64,000 nucleotides of DNA from Microbacterium hominis (GTDB lineage: Bacteria > Actinomycetota > Actinomycetes > Actinomycetales > Microbacteriaceae), in assembly GCF_013282805.1 (NCBI RefSeq), contig NZ_CP054038.1, positions 1,984,001 to 2,048,000 on the forward strand, given 5' to 3'. How positions within the stretch are numbered: position 1 is the first letter of the stretch; every line of letters starts with the position of its first letter. Below the pieces are notes generated by a model. It was not told the origin of the DNA and made no database searches. It saw nothing but the letters and a program-made list of their open reading frames with translations. Below, one piece after another: positions 26,942-36,165 of the stretch. Made by a program: the position numbers and the translations under genes.

Positions 26942-27780
26942 ACCCCGAACGCACTCGGCTCGCCGTCTGGGGGGACCCGATCGCCCACAGCCGCTCTCCG
27001 CAGCTGCATGACGCCGCCTATGCGGTGCTCGGCCTGCCGTGGTCGTACGACAGGCGGCGTGTCGACGATTCGTCGTTCGCCGAGGCGCTCGGGGGACTGG
27101 ATGCCTCGTGGCGCGGGCTGTCGCTGACGATGCCGCTGAAGGGCGCCGCCTCCGCGGCCGCGGCGGTGCGGGATCGGCCGGCCGAGCTGACCGGTGCCGT
27201 CAACACACTGCTGCTGGGCGCGGACGGTCCCCGCGGCTTCAACACCGACGTCGGCGGCATCGTGCGCGCCCTCGCCGACGGCGGAGTGCACGAGGCGACG
27301 ACCGCGCGCATCATCGGCGCCGGGGCGACAGCGACCTCGGCGCTGGTCGCGCTCGGCGCGATCGGCGTGCGGCAGGTCACGGTGGTCGCCCGTCGCCCCG
27401 CCGCGTCCGCACCTCTGGCCCGGCTCGGAGATCGCCTGGGGATCGCCGTGGCCGCGGCATCCATCGATGCGCCCGCGCAGGCGTCGAGCGACCTGACCAT
27501 CGCGACTCTTCCCGGCGATGCCCCCCTGGCCGACGACACCGCCGACGCCCTCGTGGCCGGCGGCGGCCCCCTGCTGGATGTCGTGTACGGCCACTGGCCG
27601 ACCGCGCTGTCCCGCGCGTGCGCACGTGCCGGCACCGCCGCCGCGTCGGGACTCGGGATGCTGCTTCATCAGGCGCTGCTGCAGGTGCGCATCTTCGCCA
27701 CCGGTGATCCCGACGAGCCGCTCCCGCACGAGGACGCCGTGCTGGCGGCGATGCGCGAGGCGCTCGAACACACCGCGTAA
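26935..27780 (+). CDS. aroE: Shikimate dehydrogenase
   Basis: A 281-aa NADP-dependent enzyme reducing 3-dehydroshikimate. The substrate site is visible in [12 protein letters not shown], the catalytic lysine in LTMPLKGAA, and Asp in FNTDVGG. The nucleotide-binding [13 protein letters not shown] motif and the C-terminal [12 protein letters not shown] segment are also present. GTG 26935 was chosen because it overlaps the mltG stop and gives the expected N terminus ([12 protein letters not shown]). It is the first shikimate gene of the cluster. Confidence 0.94.
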   Translation: MLNPERTRLAVWGDPIAHSRSPQLHDAAYAVLGLPWSYDRRRVDDSSFAEALGGLDASWRGLSLTMPLKGAASAAAAVRDRPAELTGAVNTLLLGADGPRGFNTDVGGIVRALADGGVHEATTARIIGAGATATSALVALGAIGVRQVTVVARRPAASAPLARLGDRLGIAVAAASIDAPAQASSDLTIATLPGDAPLADDTADALVAGGGPLLDVVYGHWPTALSRACARAGTAAASGLGMLLHQALLQVRIFATGDPDEPLPHEDAVLAAMREALEHTA

Positions 27781-27811
27781 CCACGCCGGGCGCTCGTGGG
27801 AGACTAGAGCA

Positions 27812-29041
27812 ATGCTTCGCGTCATGACGGCCGGCGAATCGCACGGCCCCGAGCTGATCGCCATCATGGAGGGTCTGCCGTCGGGCGTCCCCGTCTCGCG
27901 GGAGGCCATCCAGGCCGACCTCGCCCGCCGGAAGCTCGGCTACGGGCGCGGGTCGCGGATGAAGTTCGAGGAGGACGAGCTCTCGATCTCCGGCGGCGTG
28001 CGCCACGGGCTCAGCCTCGGCAGCCCCGTCGCGCTGCGCATCGGCAACACCGAGTGGCCGAAGTGGGTCGAGGTGATGAGCCCGGATCCCGTCGAGCTCA
28101 CCGACAAGTCCCGCGGCCGCGGCGCGGCGCTCACCCGTCCCCGCCCCGGGCACGCCGACCTCGTCGGCATGCAGAAGTACGATTTCGACGAGGCGCGACC
28201 CATCCTCGAGCGCGCCAGCGCGCGGGAGACCGCCGCACGCGTGGCGCTCGGCGCCGTCGCACGCTCGTTCCTCGCCGAGCTCGGGATCCGCCTGGTCAGC
28301 CACACGCTCTCGATCGGTCCCGTGCGCGTGCCCGACAACGCCGCACTGCCCGCCCCCGACGACGTCGATGCGCTGGATGCCGATCCGCTGCGCTGCTTCC
28401 ACGCCGCGACGAGCGAGCGGATGGTGGCCGAGGTCGACGACGCCCGCAAGGACGGCGACACGCTCGGCGGCATCGTCGAGGTGCTGGCCTACGGGCTTCC
28501 GCCCGGCCTCGGCTCGCACGTGCACTGGGATCGCCGCCTCGATGCCAAGCTCGCGCAGGCGCTCATGAGCATTCAGGCCATCAAGGGGGTCGAAGTCGGG
28601 GACGGCTTCGAGACCACCCGTCGTCGCGGCTCCGCGGCGCACGACGAGCTGTTCGTCACCGGCGAGGGCATCTCGCGCTCCAGCGACAGGGCCGGCGGCA
28701 CCGAGGGGGGCATGTCGACCGGCACCGTGCTGCGCGTGCGGGCCGGCATGAAGCCGATCGCCACCGTGCCCCACGCGCTGCGCACCGTGGACGTCGCCAC
28801 GGGCGAGACGGCGTCTGCGCACCACCAGCGCTCCGACGTGTGCGCGGTGCCCGCCGCGGGCGTCGTCGCCGAGGCGATGGTCGCGATCGTGCTGGCCGAC
28901 GTCGTGCTCGAGAAGTTCGGGGGCGACAGCGTCGGGGAGACGCGACGGAACCTCCGGTCCTACCTCGCCGCCATCCCCGACACCCTGCGCACCACCACCG
29001 CGAGCGACACCGCCCTCGCCGAGCATGACCTCGCGCGCTGA
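27812..29041 (+). CDS. aroC: Chorismate synthase
   Basis: A 409-aa FMN-dependent lyase making chorismate from EPSP. The [18 protein letters not shown] start, [33 protein letters not shown] and [15 protein letters not shown] are highly characteristic, as is [16 protein letters not shown] near the C terminus. The ATG at 27812 follows GGGAGA. It overlaps aroK by 17 bases. Confidence 0.98.
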   Translation: MLRVMTAGESHGPELIAIMEGLPSGVPVSREAIQADLARRKLGYGRGSRMKFEEDELSISGGVRHGLSLGSPVALRIGNTEWPKWVEVMSPDPVELTDKSRGRGAALTRPRPGHADLVGMQKYDFDEARPILERASARETAARVALGAVARSFLAELGIRLVSHTLSIGPVRVPDNAALPAPDDVDALDADPLRCFHAATSERMVAEVDDARKDGDTLGGIVEVLAYGLPPGLGSHVHWDRRLDAKLAQALMSIQAIKGVEVGDGFETTRRRGSAAHDELFVTGEGISRSSDRAGGTEGGMSTGTVLRVRAGMKPIATVPHALRTVDVATGETASAHHQRSDVCAVPAAGVVAEAMVAIVLADVVLEKFGGDSVGETRRNLRSYLAAIPDTLRTTTASDTALAEHDLAR

Positions 29042-29549
29042 CGCGATCGTTCTGATCGGCCCGATGGGCGCGGGCAAGACGAGCATCGGCAAGCGCGTGG
29101 CCAAGGCGCTCGGGGTGGCCTTCTACGACTCCGACGTCGCCGTGGTGCGTGCGCACGGTCCGATCGAGGCGCTGTTCGCGACCCACGGCGAGGGCCACTT
29201 CCGCGCGCTGGAGCGCGAGGCCGTGCGGGCGGGGCTGGATGCCGGGGGAGTGGTCTCGCTCGGCGGCGGCGCCGTGCTCGATCCCGCCACCCGCGCCGCG
29301 CTGGACGCGCACCGCGTGGTGCTGCTGACCGTGGAGCCCCAGGTCGTGGCGGGGCGCGTGCGCGACAGCGCGCGTCCGCTCTTGGCCGGCGCCGACGCGA
29401 TGGCCCGGTGGAGCGAGATCTACGCCGAGCGCCTGCCCCTGTACGAACAGCTGGCCGATGTCGTGTTCGACACGTCGCACGGCCCGCTGCAGAACGTCGT
29501 CGACGACATCGTCGCGTGGGCGCGCAGCACCGAGGAAGAGGAACGATGA
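29025..29549 (+). CDS. aroK: Shikimate kinase
   Basis: A 174-aa P-loop kinase forming shikimate 3-phosphate. Walker A is [15 protein letters not shown] (about residues 11-25), followed by FYDSDV with the shikimate-contacting Asp, and LGGGAVL. The lid region RPLLAGADA carries the usual arginine. It starts inside the end of aroC and overlaps the aroB start (ATGA), so translation is coupled. Confidence 0.95.
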   Translation: MTSRADAIVLIGPMGAGKTSIGKRVAKALGVAFYDSDVAVVRAHGPIEALFATHGEGHFRALEREAVRAGLDAGGVVSLGGGAVLDPATRAALDAHRVVLLTVEPQVVAGRVRDSARPLLAGADAMARWSEIYAERLPLYEQLADVVFDTSHGPLQNVVDDIVAWARSTEEEER

Positions 29550-30622
29550 CCGACGCCACCACCATCTCCGTCGCGGGTGAGTCCGCCTACGACATCACCG
29601 TCGGCCGAGGGGTCCTCACCCGCCTCGGCGCCACGCTGCCGCCGGCCGCCCGCAAGGTTCTGGTGATCCACCCGCCCACGCTCGCCGCCCCGGCCGAGTC
29701 GCTGCGCGCCGCGCTGGTCGGCGATCGCGAGGTCCTTCTCGCCGAGATCCCCGACGCCGAGGCGGGCAAGCGCATCGAGGTGGCCGCCTTCTGCTGGCAG
29801 GTCATGGGCAAGGCCGATTTCACGCGCACCGATGTCGTGGTCGGCTTCGGCGGCGGCGCGGTGACGGACCTCGCCGGCTTCGTCGCAGCCACATGGCTGC
29901 GCGGTGTCGAGGTCGTGCAGGTCCCGACGACCGTGCTCGGCATGGTGGATGCCGCCGTGGGCGGCAAGACCGGAGTGAACACCGCCGAGGGCAAGAACCT
30001 CGTGGGCGCCTTCTGGGCGCCGCGGGCGGTGCTGTGCGACCTCGACCTGCTCGACTCGCTGTCGCGCAACGAGCGGGTCGCCGGCTACGCCGAGGTCGTC
30101 AAGGCCGGCTTCATCTGGGCGCCCGAGATCCTCGACCACATCGAGGCCGACCCCGAGCGCGCCACGGACCCCCGCAGCGACGAGTTCCGACGCACGATCG
30201 AGCTCGCGATCGAGATGAAGGCGCGCGTGGTGGGGGAGGACCTCCGCGAGGCGGGACTGCGCGAGATCCTGAACTACGGTCACACGCTCGGCCACGCCAT
30301 CGAGCACGCCGAGCGCTACCGGTGGCGCCACGGTGCCGCGATCTCGGTCGGCATGGTCTTCGCCGCCGAGCTGTCGCGCCTGGCGGGGCGCCTCTCCGAT
30401 AGCGCGGCGCAGCGTCACCGCGACGTGCTCGACAGCCTCGGCCTCCCGACCACCTACCGCTCCGGTGCGTGGCAGCAGCTTCTGGCGACGATGCAGCGCG
30501 ACAAGAAGAGCCGCGGCGGCATGCTCCGCTTCATCGTGCTCGATGACATCGCGAAGCCCACGGTGCTGCAGGCGCCCGACGAATCGCTGCTGTTCGCGGC
30601 GTACCAGGAAGTCGCCGGGTGA
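29546..30622 (+). CDS. aroB: 3-dehydroquinate synthase
   Basis: A 358-aa NAD- and metal-dependent enzyme closing DAHP into dehydroquinate. Motifs include GFGGGAVTDLAGFVAATWLRG, VPTTVLGMVDAAVGGKTGVN, ENLVGAFWAP in the local form KNLVGAFWAP, and NYGHTLGHAIEH with the metal-binding histidines. ATG 29546 follows GAGGAAGAGGAA. The aroK-aroB overlap is four bases. Confidence 0.97.
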   Translation: MTDATTISVAGESAYDITVGRGVLTRLGATLPPAARKVLVIHPPTLAAPAESLRAALVGDREVLLAEIPDAEAGKRIEVAAFCWQVMGKADFTRTDVVVGFGGGAVTDLAGFVAATWLRGVEVVQVPTTVLGMVDAAVGGKTGVNTAEGKNLVGAFWAPRAVLCDLDLLDSLSRNERVAGYAEVVKAGFIWAPEILDHIEADPERATDPRSDEFRRTIELAIEMKARVVGEDLREAGLREILNYGHTLGHAIEHAERYRWRHGAAISVGMVFAAELSRLAGRLSDSAAQRHRDVLDSLGLPTTYRSGAWQQLLATMQRDKKSRGGMLRFIVLDDIAKPTVLQAPDESLLFAAYQEVAG

Positions 30623-31170
30623 CAGCGCCGGTCGCCGTGCGCCGCGTCCGCCTCCACGAGTGGGAGCAGGTCCGCGCGCTGCGGGTGGAGGCGGTCGGCG
30701 ACCCGGATGCCGCGATCGCGTTCCTGTCCACCCGGGAGGACGAGCTGGCCCGCGATGAGGCGTTCTGGCGCGAGCGCGCCGCCGGGGCTGCGCTCGGGGA
30801 GAACGCGGCGCAGTTCGTGGCCGTCGAGGGCGAGCGCTGGGTCGGAACGGCGACCGTACTGCTGCGCGAGGCGGGCGAGCGCGATCACCTCGGCCGCGAG
30901 CTGTCGGCATCGCGCGCGGACGTCGTCGGCGTCTACATCGCTCCGGACCACCGCGGCACCGGTGTCCTGGGTCTGCTGATGGGCGCGGCGCGCACGTGGG
31001 CGGCCGATCGCGGCCACGGTGCACTCACCCTCGATGTCCACGTCGAGAACATCCGGGCGCAGTCGGCGTACCGGAAGGCCGGCTTCGCTCCCACGGGAGT
31101 GACGTTCACGAGCGTGATCGGTCCGGAGCTGGAGATGCGCTCGACGTCGGCGGGTTCTTCGGGGCAGTAG
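30619..31170 (+). CDS. GNAT family N-acetyltransferase
   Basis: A 183-aa acetyltransferase. The acetyl-CoA site is VVGVYIAPDHRGTGVLGLLM, a slightly altered form of the R/Q-x-x-G-x-G/A loop (HRGTGV), and the C-terminal ENIRAQSAYRKAGFAPTG strand-helix is typical. The substrate is unknown. The GTG at 30619 overlaps the aroB stop, so it is translated with the shikimate genes, an unusual insertion between aroB and aroQ. It may acetylate a metabolite or protein in this setting or simply be a passenger. Confidence 0.9.
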   Translation: MTAPVAVRRVRLHEWEQVRALRVEAVGDPDAAIAFLSTREDELARDEAFWRERAAGAALGENAAQFVAVEGERWVGTATVLLREAGERDHLGRELSASRADVVGVYIAPDHRGTGVLGLLMGAARTWAADRGHGALTLDVHVENIRAQSAYRKAGFAPTGVTFTSVIGPELEMRSTSAGSSGQ

Positions 31171-31173
31171 GGT
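31168..31173 (+). promoter_or_regulatory. -10 box (TAGGGT) of aroQ
   Basis: It overlaps the GNAT stop codon and ends 6 bases before the GTG at 31180. This suggests aroQ also has a leaderless transcript. Confidence 0.4.
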
Positions 31174-31179
31174 GCTCAG

Positions 31180-31638
31180 GTGACCGCTCCTCGTCGACTG
31201 CTGCTCGTCAACGGCCCGAACCTGAACCTGCTCGGAACCCGGGAGCCTGCGGTGTACGGCTCGCAGACCCTCGACGACGTCGAGCGCCTCGTGGCCGCCT
31301 CGGCGGCAGCCCACGGCTTCGAGACCCGGTCGGTGCAGAGCAACCACGAGGGCGTGCTGCTGGACGCGATCCACGCGGCGCGGACGGACTGCGCGGGCAT
31401 CGTCATCAATCCCGGCGGGCTGACCCACACCTCCGTCATCCTGCGCGACGCCCTCGCCGGGGTGGCCCTCCCGGTCGCCGAGGTGCACATCTCCAACGTG
31501 TACGAGCGCGAGCCGTTCCGCCACCACTCGCTCGTGGCGGATGTCGCCATCGTGCACGTGGTCGGGGAGGGTGTCGCCGGCTACGCGACGGCCGTCGACC
31601 GCCTCATCGCCGTGCTCACCGGGCAGGCGGAGGGCTGA
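31180..31638 (+). CDS. aroQ: Type II 3-dehydroquinate dehydratase
   Basis: A 152-aa dodecameric enzyme dehydrating 3-dehydroquinate. It has the N-terminal [21 protein letters not shown] with the catalytic Tyr at its end, the [14 protein letters not shown] helix, [16 protein letters not shown], and [17 protein letters not shown] with the catalytic His. The length is standard. It closes the local shikimate set (aroE, aroC, aroK, aroB, aroQ); aroA and the DAHP synthase gene are not in this window. Confidence 0.97.
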   Translation: MTAPRRLLLVNGPNLNLLGTREPAVYGSQTLDDVERLVAASAAAHGFETRSVQSNHEGVLLDAIHAARTDCAGIVINPGGLTHTSVILRDALAGVALPVAEVHISNVYEREPFRHHSLVADVAIVHVVGEGVAGYATAVDRLIAVLTGQAEG

Positions 31639-31665
31639 ATCCGGGGCGCCGGGCGCGGCATCCCG

Positions 31666-31671
31666 TAGAAT
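31666..31671 (+). promoter_or_regulatory. -10 box (TAGAAT) of efp-nusB
   Basis: TAGAAT lies 28 bases after aroQ and about 70 bases before efp. It is the same hexamer as before rpoZ. Confidence 0.5.
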
Positions 31672-31741
31672 GATCTGTCGGCTGTGTCGCGCCCAGGCGC
31701 ACCGGCCTCCCCGAACTCTCACGAAACGGAACGCAACGCGC

Positions 31742-32302
31742 ATGGCATCGACCGCAGACATCAAGAACGGCGTCGTCCTCAGCATCGACGGACAGCTCTG
31801 GAGCGTCATCGAGTTCCAGCATGTCAAGCCCGGCAAGGGCGGCGCGTTCGTCCGCACGAAGCTCAAGAACGTCCTGACCGGCAAGGTCGTCGACAAGACG
31901 TACAACGCGGGCGCCAAGATCGACATCGAGAACGTCGACCGCCGTGACTTCCAGTACCTGTACAACGACGGCGACAGCTTCGTGTTCATGGACCAGCAGG
32001 ACTACGACCAGATCAACGTCCCCGCCGCCACCGTCGGCGACGCGGCCAACTTCCTGCTCGAGAACCAGCAGGTTACGATCGCCCTCAACAACGGCAACCC
32101 GCTCTACGTCGACCTCCCGGCCTCGGTCGTGCTCGAGATCACCTACACCGAGCCGGGCCTGCAGGGCGACCGCTCGTCGGCCGGCACCAAGCCCGCCACC
32201 GTCGAGACCGGCTACGAGATCCAGGTGCCGCTGTTCCTGGAGACCGGCACCAAGGTGAAGGTCGACACCCGCACGGGTGACTACCTCGGCCGCGTGAACT
32301 GA
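31742..32302 (+). CDS. efp: Elongation factor P
   Basis: A 186-aa translation factor that rescues ribosomes at proline stretches. The KOW-like N-terminal domain begins [13 protein letters not shown]. The loop [15 protein letters not shown] carries the lysine at the usual modification position of domain I (the K before GGAF). Two OB domains follow, ending [15 protein letters not shown] 31742 matches the family start. nusB follows after 18 bases. Confidence 0.97.
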   Translation: MASTADIKNGVVLSIDGQLWSVIEFQHVKPGKGGAFVRTKLKNVLTGKVVDKTYNAGAKIDIENVDRRDFQYLYNDGDSFVFMDQQDYDQINVPAATVGDAANFLLENQQVTIALNNGNPLYVDLPASVVLEITYTEPGLQGDRSSAGTKPATVETGYEIQVPLFLETGTKVKVDTRTGDYLGRVN

Positions 32303-32320
32303 CGCGACGGCGCCTCCTGC

Positions 32321-32731
32321 ATGAGTGCCCGCACCAAGGCGCGCAAGCGCGCCCTCGACATCCTCTTCCAATCCGACGTCCGCGGTGAGGCGCTCTCGAC
32401 GACGCTGGCCGCCGAGGCCAAGCGCGCCGTGAACGAGCCCGCCCGCGAGGCGTCGTGGCTGTACGCGCGCGACATCGTCGATGGCATCATCGACAACCGC
32501 GAGGCCATCGACGAGCAGATCACCACCTTCGCCAAGGACTGGTCGCTGGCCCGCATGCCCGCCGTCGATCGCGCCCTGCTGCGCATCGGGGTGTGGGAGA
32601 TCGTGTACAACGACGAGGTCCCCACCGGCGTCGCCATCGACGAGGCGGTGGAGCTCGCCAAGGAGTTCTCCACCGATGAATCCGGCTCCTTCATCCATGG
32701 GGTGCTCGCCCGCATCGCCCGCGGCTCCTGA
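32321..32731 (+). CDS. nusB: Transcription antitermination factor NusB
   Basis: A 136-aa all-helical protein that binds boxA RNA with S10 and supports rRNA transcription. The N-terminal ARKRALDILFQSDVR helix, the middle DGIIDNREAIDEQI and the C-terminal NEAVELAKEF-like helix (IDEAVELAKEFST) ending SGSFIHGVLARI are characteristic. There is no strong ribosome-binding site, so it is probably coupled to efp. Confidence 0.96.
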   Translation: MSARTKARKRALDILFQSDVRGEALSTTLAAEAKRAVNEPAREASWLYARDIVDGIIDNREAIDEQITTFAKDWSLARMPAVDRALLRIGVWEIVYNDEVPTGVAIDEAVELAKEFSTDESGSFIHGVLARIARGS

Positions 32732-32769
32732 GCGACCCCGACGTCGGCGGACGCTGGCAGGATAGCCGC

Positions 32770-35700
32770 ATGCGTTCGCCGTACGTCGACCCGGAGGCGA
32801 TCCGGCGGCAGGCCGATGGCGGCGGCTACGACCGCGGCGTGGCCTACTACCGCGGCGGCGCGGTCGAGAAGGTCGCGTGGGACGATGAGACCGGCATCTT
32901 GAGCGCCGAGGTGCGCGGGAGCGGATCCCGCCCCTATCGCTGCGCCGTCCGGCTCGCCCCGGGCCAGCCACGGCCGATCCTGTCGGCCCGCTGCACCTGC
33001 CCGATGCAGGTCAACTGCAAGCACACCGTGGCGGCGCTGCTGGCGGCCAACTCGATCACCGAGGGCCGCCCGACTCCGGCGGGCTCCGCGGCCGCGCCCG
33101 CCGCGGGTCGCCCATCCCGCATGCCCGAGTCGGCGGGGCCGTCCTGGCGCGACGTGCTCGGCGGCGCTGCGCCGACCGGCGACGCCGTGGCACTGGCGCT
33201 GTGCGTCGATCTCCGCCAGCGCGGCCGGCGCCAGAGCTCGGCGTGGGGTCCCCGCCGCGTCGAGGCCGCCACGCCCCGAAGCATCCTCGAGCGACCCCAC
33301 GACGTCGTCGTCGGCCTTCGCCCCTTCATGCGCAGCGCGAGCACGGGTGCCTGGGTGAAGGGGTCGGCGTCGTGGGACGCGGTCCGCCGTCCCGGAGGGC
33401 CGTTCCTGGCGGCCCACGCGCGCTGGTTCGCCGAACTCCACAGCATCGCCCGCGAGGTGCGGAGTCTGACGACCTACTCCGATCTGGCGGACTGGCTCGT
33501 GCTCGACACCATCGAGTCCTCGTTGCTGTGGCATCATCTCGCCGCGGCTCCCACGCTGGGCATCCCGTTCATCGGCACGAGCGGGCGGCGCCCCGTGCGG
33601 CTGGCCGGCTCCGCCCACGCGGCGGTGCGCATCGACCGGGCCCCCGGGGGCGGACTCCTGCTGGCCCCGCAGGTGCGCATCGACGACGAGCCGGTGGATG
33701 CCGCCTCCGTGCGCGCGATCGGGGCGACGGGCATCTACCGGTTCGCCGTCGAGGGCGAGGAAGTGTCTCTCGTGCTCGCACCTGCCGCCCTCGACCCCCG
33801 CACCCGCGCGCTGCTGGCGGCGGACGGGCCGGTGCCGGTCCCCGCGGAGGACACGGCGGAGTTCTGGCAGGAGCACGCGCCTCGCCTCGCCCGCCGTGTG
33901 CCGATCGAGCCGGGCGAGGGCGTCGAGATGCCGGCGCCCCCGGCGCCGGCGCTGCGGCTGCGCATCGCGCATCGCCCGAACGACCATGTCGAGATCGACG
34001 CCGCATGGGTGTATGCGGGGCTGGCGCCGATGCCGATCGGCAGCGCCGGCGGTCAGGCCGAACCCGATCGCGATCCCGAGGGCGAGGCGGTGGTCGAAGC
34101 AGCCGTCGTCGGCGCGTGGCAGGCCGTCCTCGACGAGCCGTTCTCCGCCGCGACCTCGCTCGAGGGCGTCGCCGCCGCCGAATTCTCCGTGCACGTGCTG
34201 CCGGCGTGGGAGGCCCTGGAGGGCGTGCGGGTGGAGATCACCGGCACGCCGCGCCGCTACCGCGAGCTCACCGGGTCGCCGCACATCTCCGTCACCACCG
34301 TCGACAGTCCCGACCCGGACTGGTTCGACCTCGGCGTGATCGTGACCATCGACGGGCGCCGCATCCCGTTCACGCCGCTGTTCACCGCACTGTCGCAGCG
34401 GCGCAGGAAGCTCCTGCTCGCCGACGGCGGCTACTTCTCGATCGCCCATCCCGCGCTCGATCGCCTGCGCGAGCTCATCGACGAGGCGAAGGACCTCGTC
34501 GAGTGGGAGGCGGGCCCGCGCATCAGCCGCTACCAGCTCGCGCTGTGGAGCGATTTCGAGGACCTCGCCGACGAAGCCGAGCCCGCGCTCGCGTGGAGGG
34601 CGGCGGCCGCCGCGCTGCGCGACGTGACCCGCGTGCCCGCCGCACCCCCGCCCGAGCGCCTGCGCGCGACCCTCCGCCCCTACCAGCGCGCCGGATACGA
34701 CTGGCTGGCCTTCCTCTGGCAGCACCGGCTGGGTGGGATCCTCGCCGACGACATGGGCCTCGGCAAGACCCTGCAGGTGCTCGCGCTGATCGCGCGCACC
34801 CGCGAGACGGGGGAGACGCGCCCGTTCCTGGTCGTCGCCCCCACCAGCGTGCTGTCCACGTGGGCCGAGGAGGCCGCGCGGTTCGCGCCGCACCTGCGCG
34901 TGCACGTCGCCGGCCAGACCAGCGGCCGATCCTCCGTCCCGCTGCGGGAGGCGGTGCCCCTCGCCGACGTCATCGTGACCTCCTACACGCTCCTGCGACT
35001 GGACGAGGACGACTACACGAGGGTGGAGTGGGCGGGCGCGGTGCTCGATGAGGCGCAGTTCGCCAAGAACCCGCAGACTCGCGTGCACCGGGCCGCCAAG
35101 GCCCTCCGGGCCGACGTGCGCTTCGCCCTCACCGGAACGCCCCTCGAGAACAGCCTCACCGAACTGTGGGCGCTCCTGTCGATCACCTCGCCCGGCCTGT
35201 TCCCCTCGGCGCGGCGCTTCCGCGAGGAGTACGTCGGCCCGATCGAGAAGGGCAAGGTGCCCGAGAACCAGGAGGGCGGGGCGTTCCGCGCCGGCCGCCT
35301 CGCGCGGCTGCGCCGCCGCATCCATCCGCTCGTCCTGCGCCGCACGAAGGAGGTCGTCGCCGCCGACCTCCCGCCCAAGCAGGAGCAGCACCTCCACATC
35401 GAACTCAGCCCCGCCCACCGCGCGGCCTACGACACGACCCTGCAGCGCGAGCGGCAGAAGGTGCTCGGCCTTCTCGACGACCTCGACCGGAACCGCTTCA
35501 TCGTCTTCCGCTCGCTCACCCTGCTGCGCATGCTGAGCCTGTCGCCGCGCCTGGTCGACCCGGCCTCGACGGTCGCCTCCAGCAAGCTCGACGCGCTGCT
35601 CGGCCACCTCGCCGAGGTCGTGGCCGAGGGGCACCGCACCCTGGTGTTCAGCCAGTTCACCTCGTTCCTGGACATCGTCGCCGAGGGGCTGGATGCCGCG

Positions 35701-36084
35701 GGCATCGCCCACACCCGTCTCGACGGCGCGACCCGCCGCCGCGGCGAGGTCGTGGAGGGCTTCCGCGCGGGCGACACGCCCGTCTTCCTCATCAGCCTCA
35801 AGGCCGGCGGATTCGGTCTGACCCTCACCGAGGCCGACTACGTGTTCCTGCTCGATCCGTGGTGGAACCCCGCCGCGGAAGCCCAGGCGGTCGACCGCGC
35901 CCACCGCATCGGCCAGACCCGCACCGTGATGGTCTATCGCCTGATCGCGGCGGGAACCATCGAGGAGAAGGTCATGGCGCTGCAGGAGCGCAAGGCGCGG
36001 CTGTTCCGGGCTGTGCTCGACGATGACGACCTGTTCTCCCGGGCCCTCGACGCCGACGACATCCGCGCGCTGCTCGAGCCCTGA
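32770..36084 (+). CDS. SNF2-family DEAD/DEAH helicase with N-terminal SWIM zinc finger
   Basis: An 1104-aa Swi2/Snf2 ATPase. A SWIM finger lies at residues 75-85 (CTCPMQVNCKH, CxC...CxH). A long middle region follows (about 90-630), then the helicase core: Walker A in DDMGLGKTLQ near 663, DEAQ box near 759, LTGTPLENSLTELW, and the C-terminal helicase half with LVFSQFTSF, ISLKAGGFGLTLTEAD and AVDRAHRIGQTRTV. Such proteins move along DNA or remodel protein-nucleic acid complexes; the bacterial role is not settled. A CAGGAT box ends 6 bases before the ATG. It stands alone after nusB. Confidence 0.93.
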   Translation: MRSPYVDPEAIRRQADGGGYDRGVAYYRGGAVEKVAWDDETGILSAEVRGSGSRPYRCAVRLAPGQPRPILSARCTCPMQVNCKHTVAALLAANSITEGRPTPAGSAAAPAAGRPSRMPESAGPSWRDVLGGAAPTGDAVALALCVDLRQRGRRQSSAWGPRRVEAATPRSILERPHDVVVGLRPFMRSASTGAWVKGSASWDAVRRPGGPFLAAHARWFAELHSIAREVRSLTTYSDLADWLVLDTIESSLLWHHLAAAPTLGIPFIGTSGRRPVRLAGSAHAAVRIDRAPGGGLLLAPQVRIDDEPVDAASVRAIGATGIYRFAVEGEEVSLVLAPAALDPRTRALLAADGPVPVPAEDTAEFWQEHAPRLARRVPIEPGEGVEMPAPPAPALRLRIAHRPNDHVEIDAAWVYAGLAPMPIGSAGGQAEPDRDPEGEAVVEAAVVGAWQAVLDEPFSAATSLEGVAAAEFSVHVLPAWEALEGVRVEITGTPRRYRELTGSPHISVTTVDSPDPDWFDLGVIVTIDGRRIPFTPLFTALSQRRRKLLLADGGYFSIAHPALDRLRELIDEAKDLVEWEAGPRISRYQLALWSDFEDLADEAEPALAWRAAAAALRDVTRVPAAPPPERLRATLRPYQRAGYDWLAFLWQHRLGGILADDMGLGKTLQVLALIARTRETGETRPFLVVAPTSVLSTWAEEAARFAPHLRVHVAGQTSGRSSVPLREAVPLADVIVTSYTLLRLDEDDYTRVEWAGAVLDEAQFAKNPQTRVHRAAKALRADVRFALTGTPLENSLTELWALLSITSPGLFPSARRFREEYVGPIEKGKVPENQEGGAFRAGRLARLRRRIHPLVLRRTKEVVAADLPPKQEQHLHIELSPAHRAAYDTTLQRERQKVLGLLDDLDRNRFIVFRSLTLLRMLSLSPRLVDPASTVASSKLDALLGHLAEVVAEGHRTLVFSQFTSFLDIVAEGLDAAGIAHTRLDGATRRRGEVVEGFRAGDTPVFLISLKAGGFGLTLTEADYVFLLDPWWNPAAEAQAVDRAHRIGQTRTVMVYRLIAAGTIEEKVMALQERKARLFRAVLDDDDLFSRALDADDIRALLEP

Positions 36085-36132
36085 CGTGCGCGCCGGCGGT
36101 GCCGTCGCATCGGAGCGGCGGGGTGCGCCAAG

Positions 36133-36138
36133 TAGACT
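36133..36138 (+). promoter_or_regulatory. -10 box (TAGACT) of the MBL-Rieske gene
   Basis: TAGACT gives a transcript start near 36145, leaving a short leader with AGGAGGAG right before the ATG at 36166. Confidence 0.5.
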
Positions 36139-36165
36139 CCCCTGAGGTTCGAACCAGGAGGAGTC

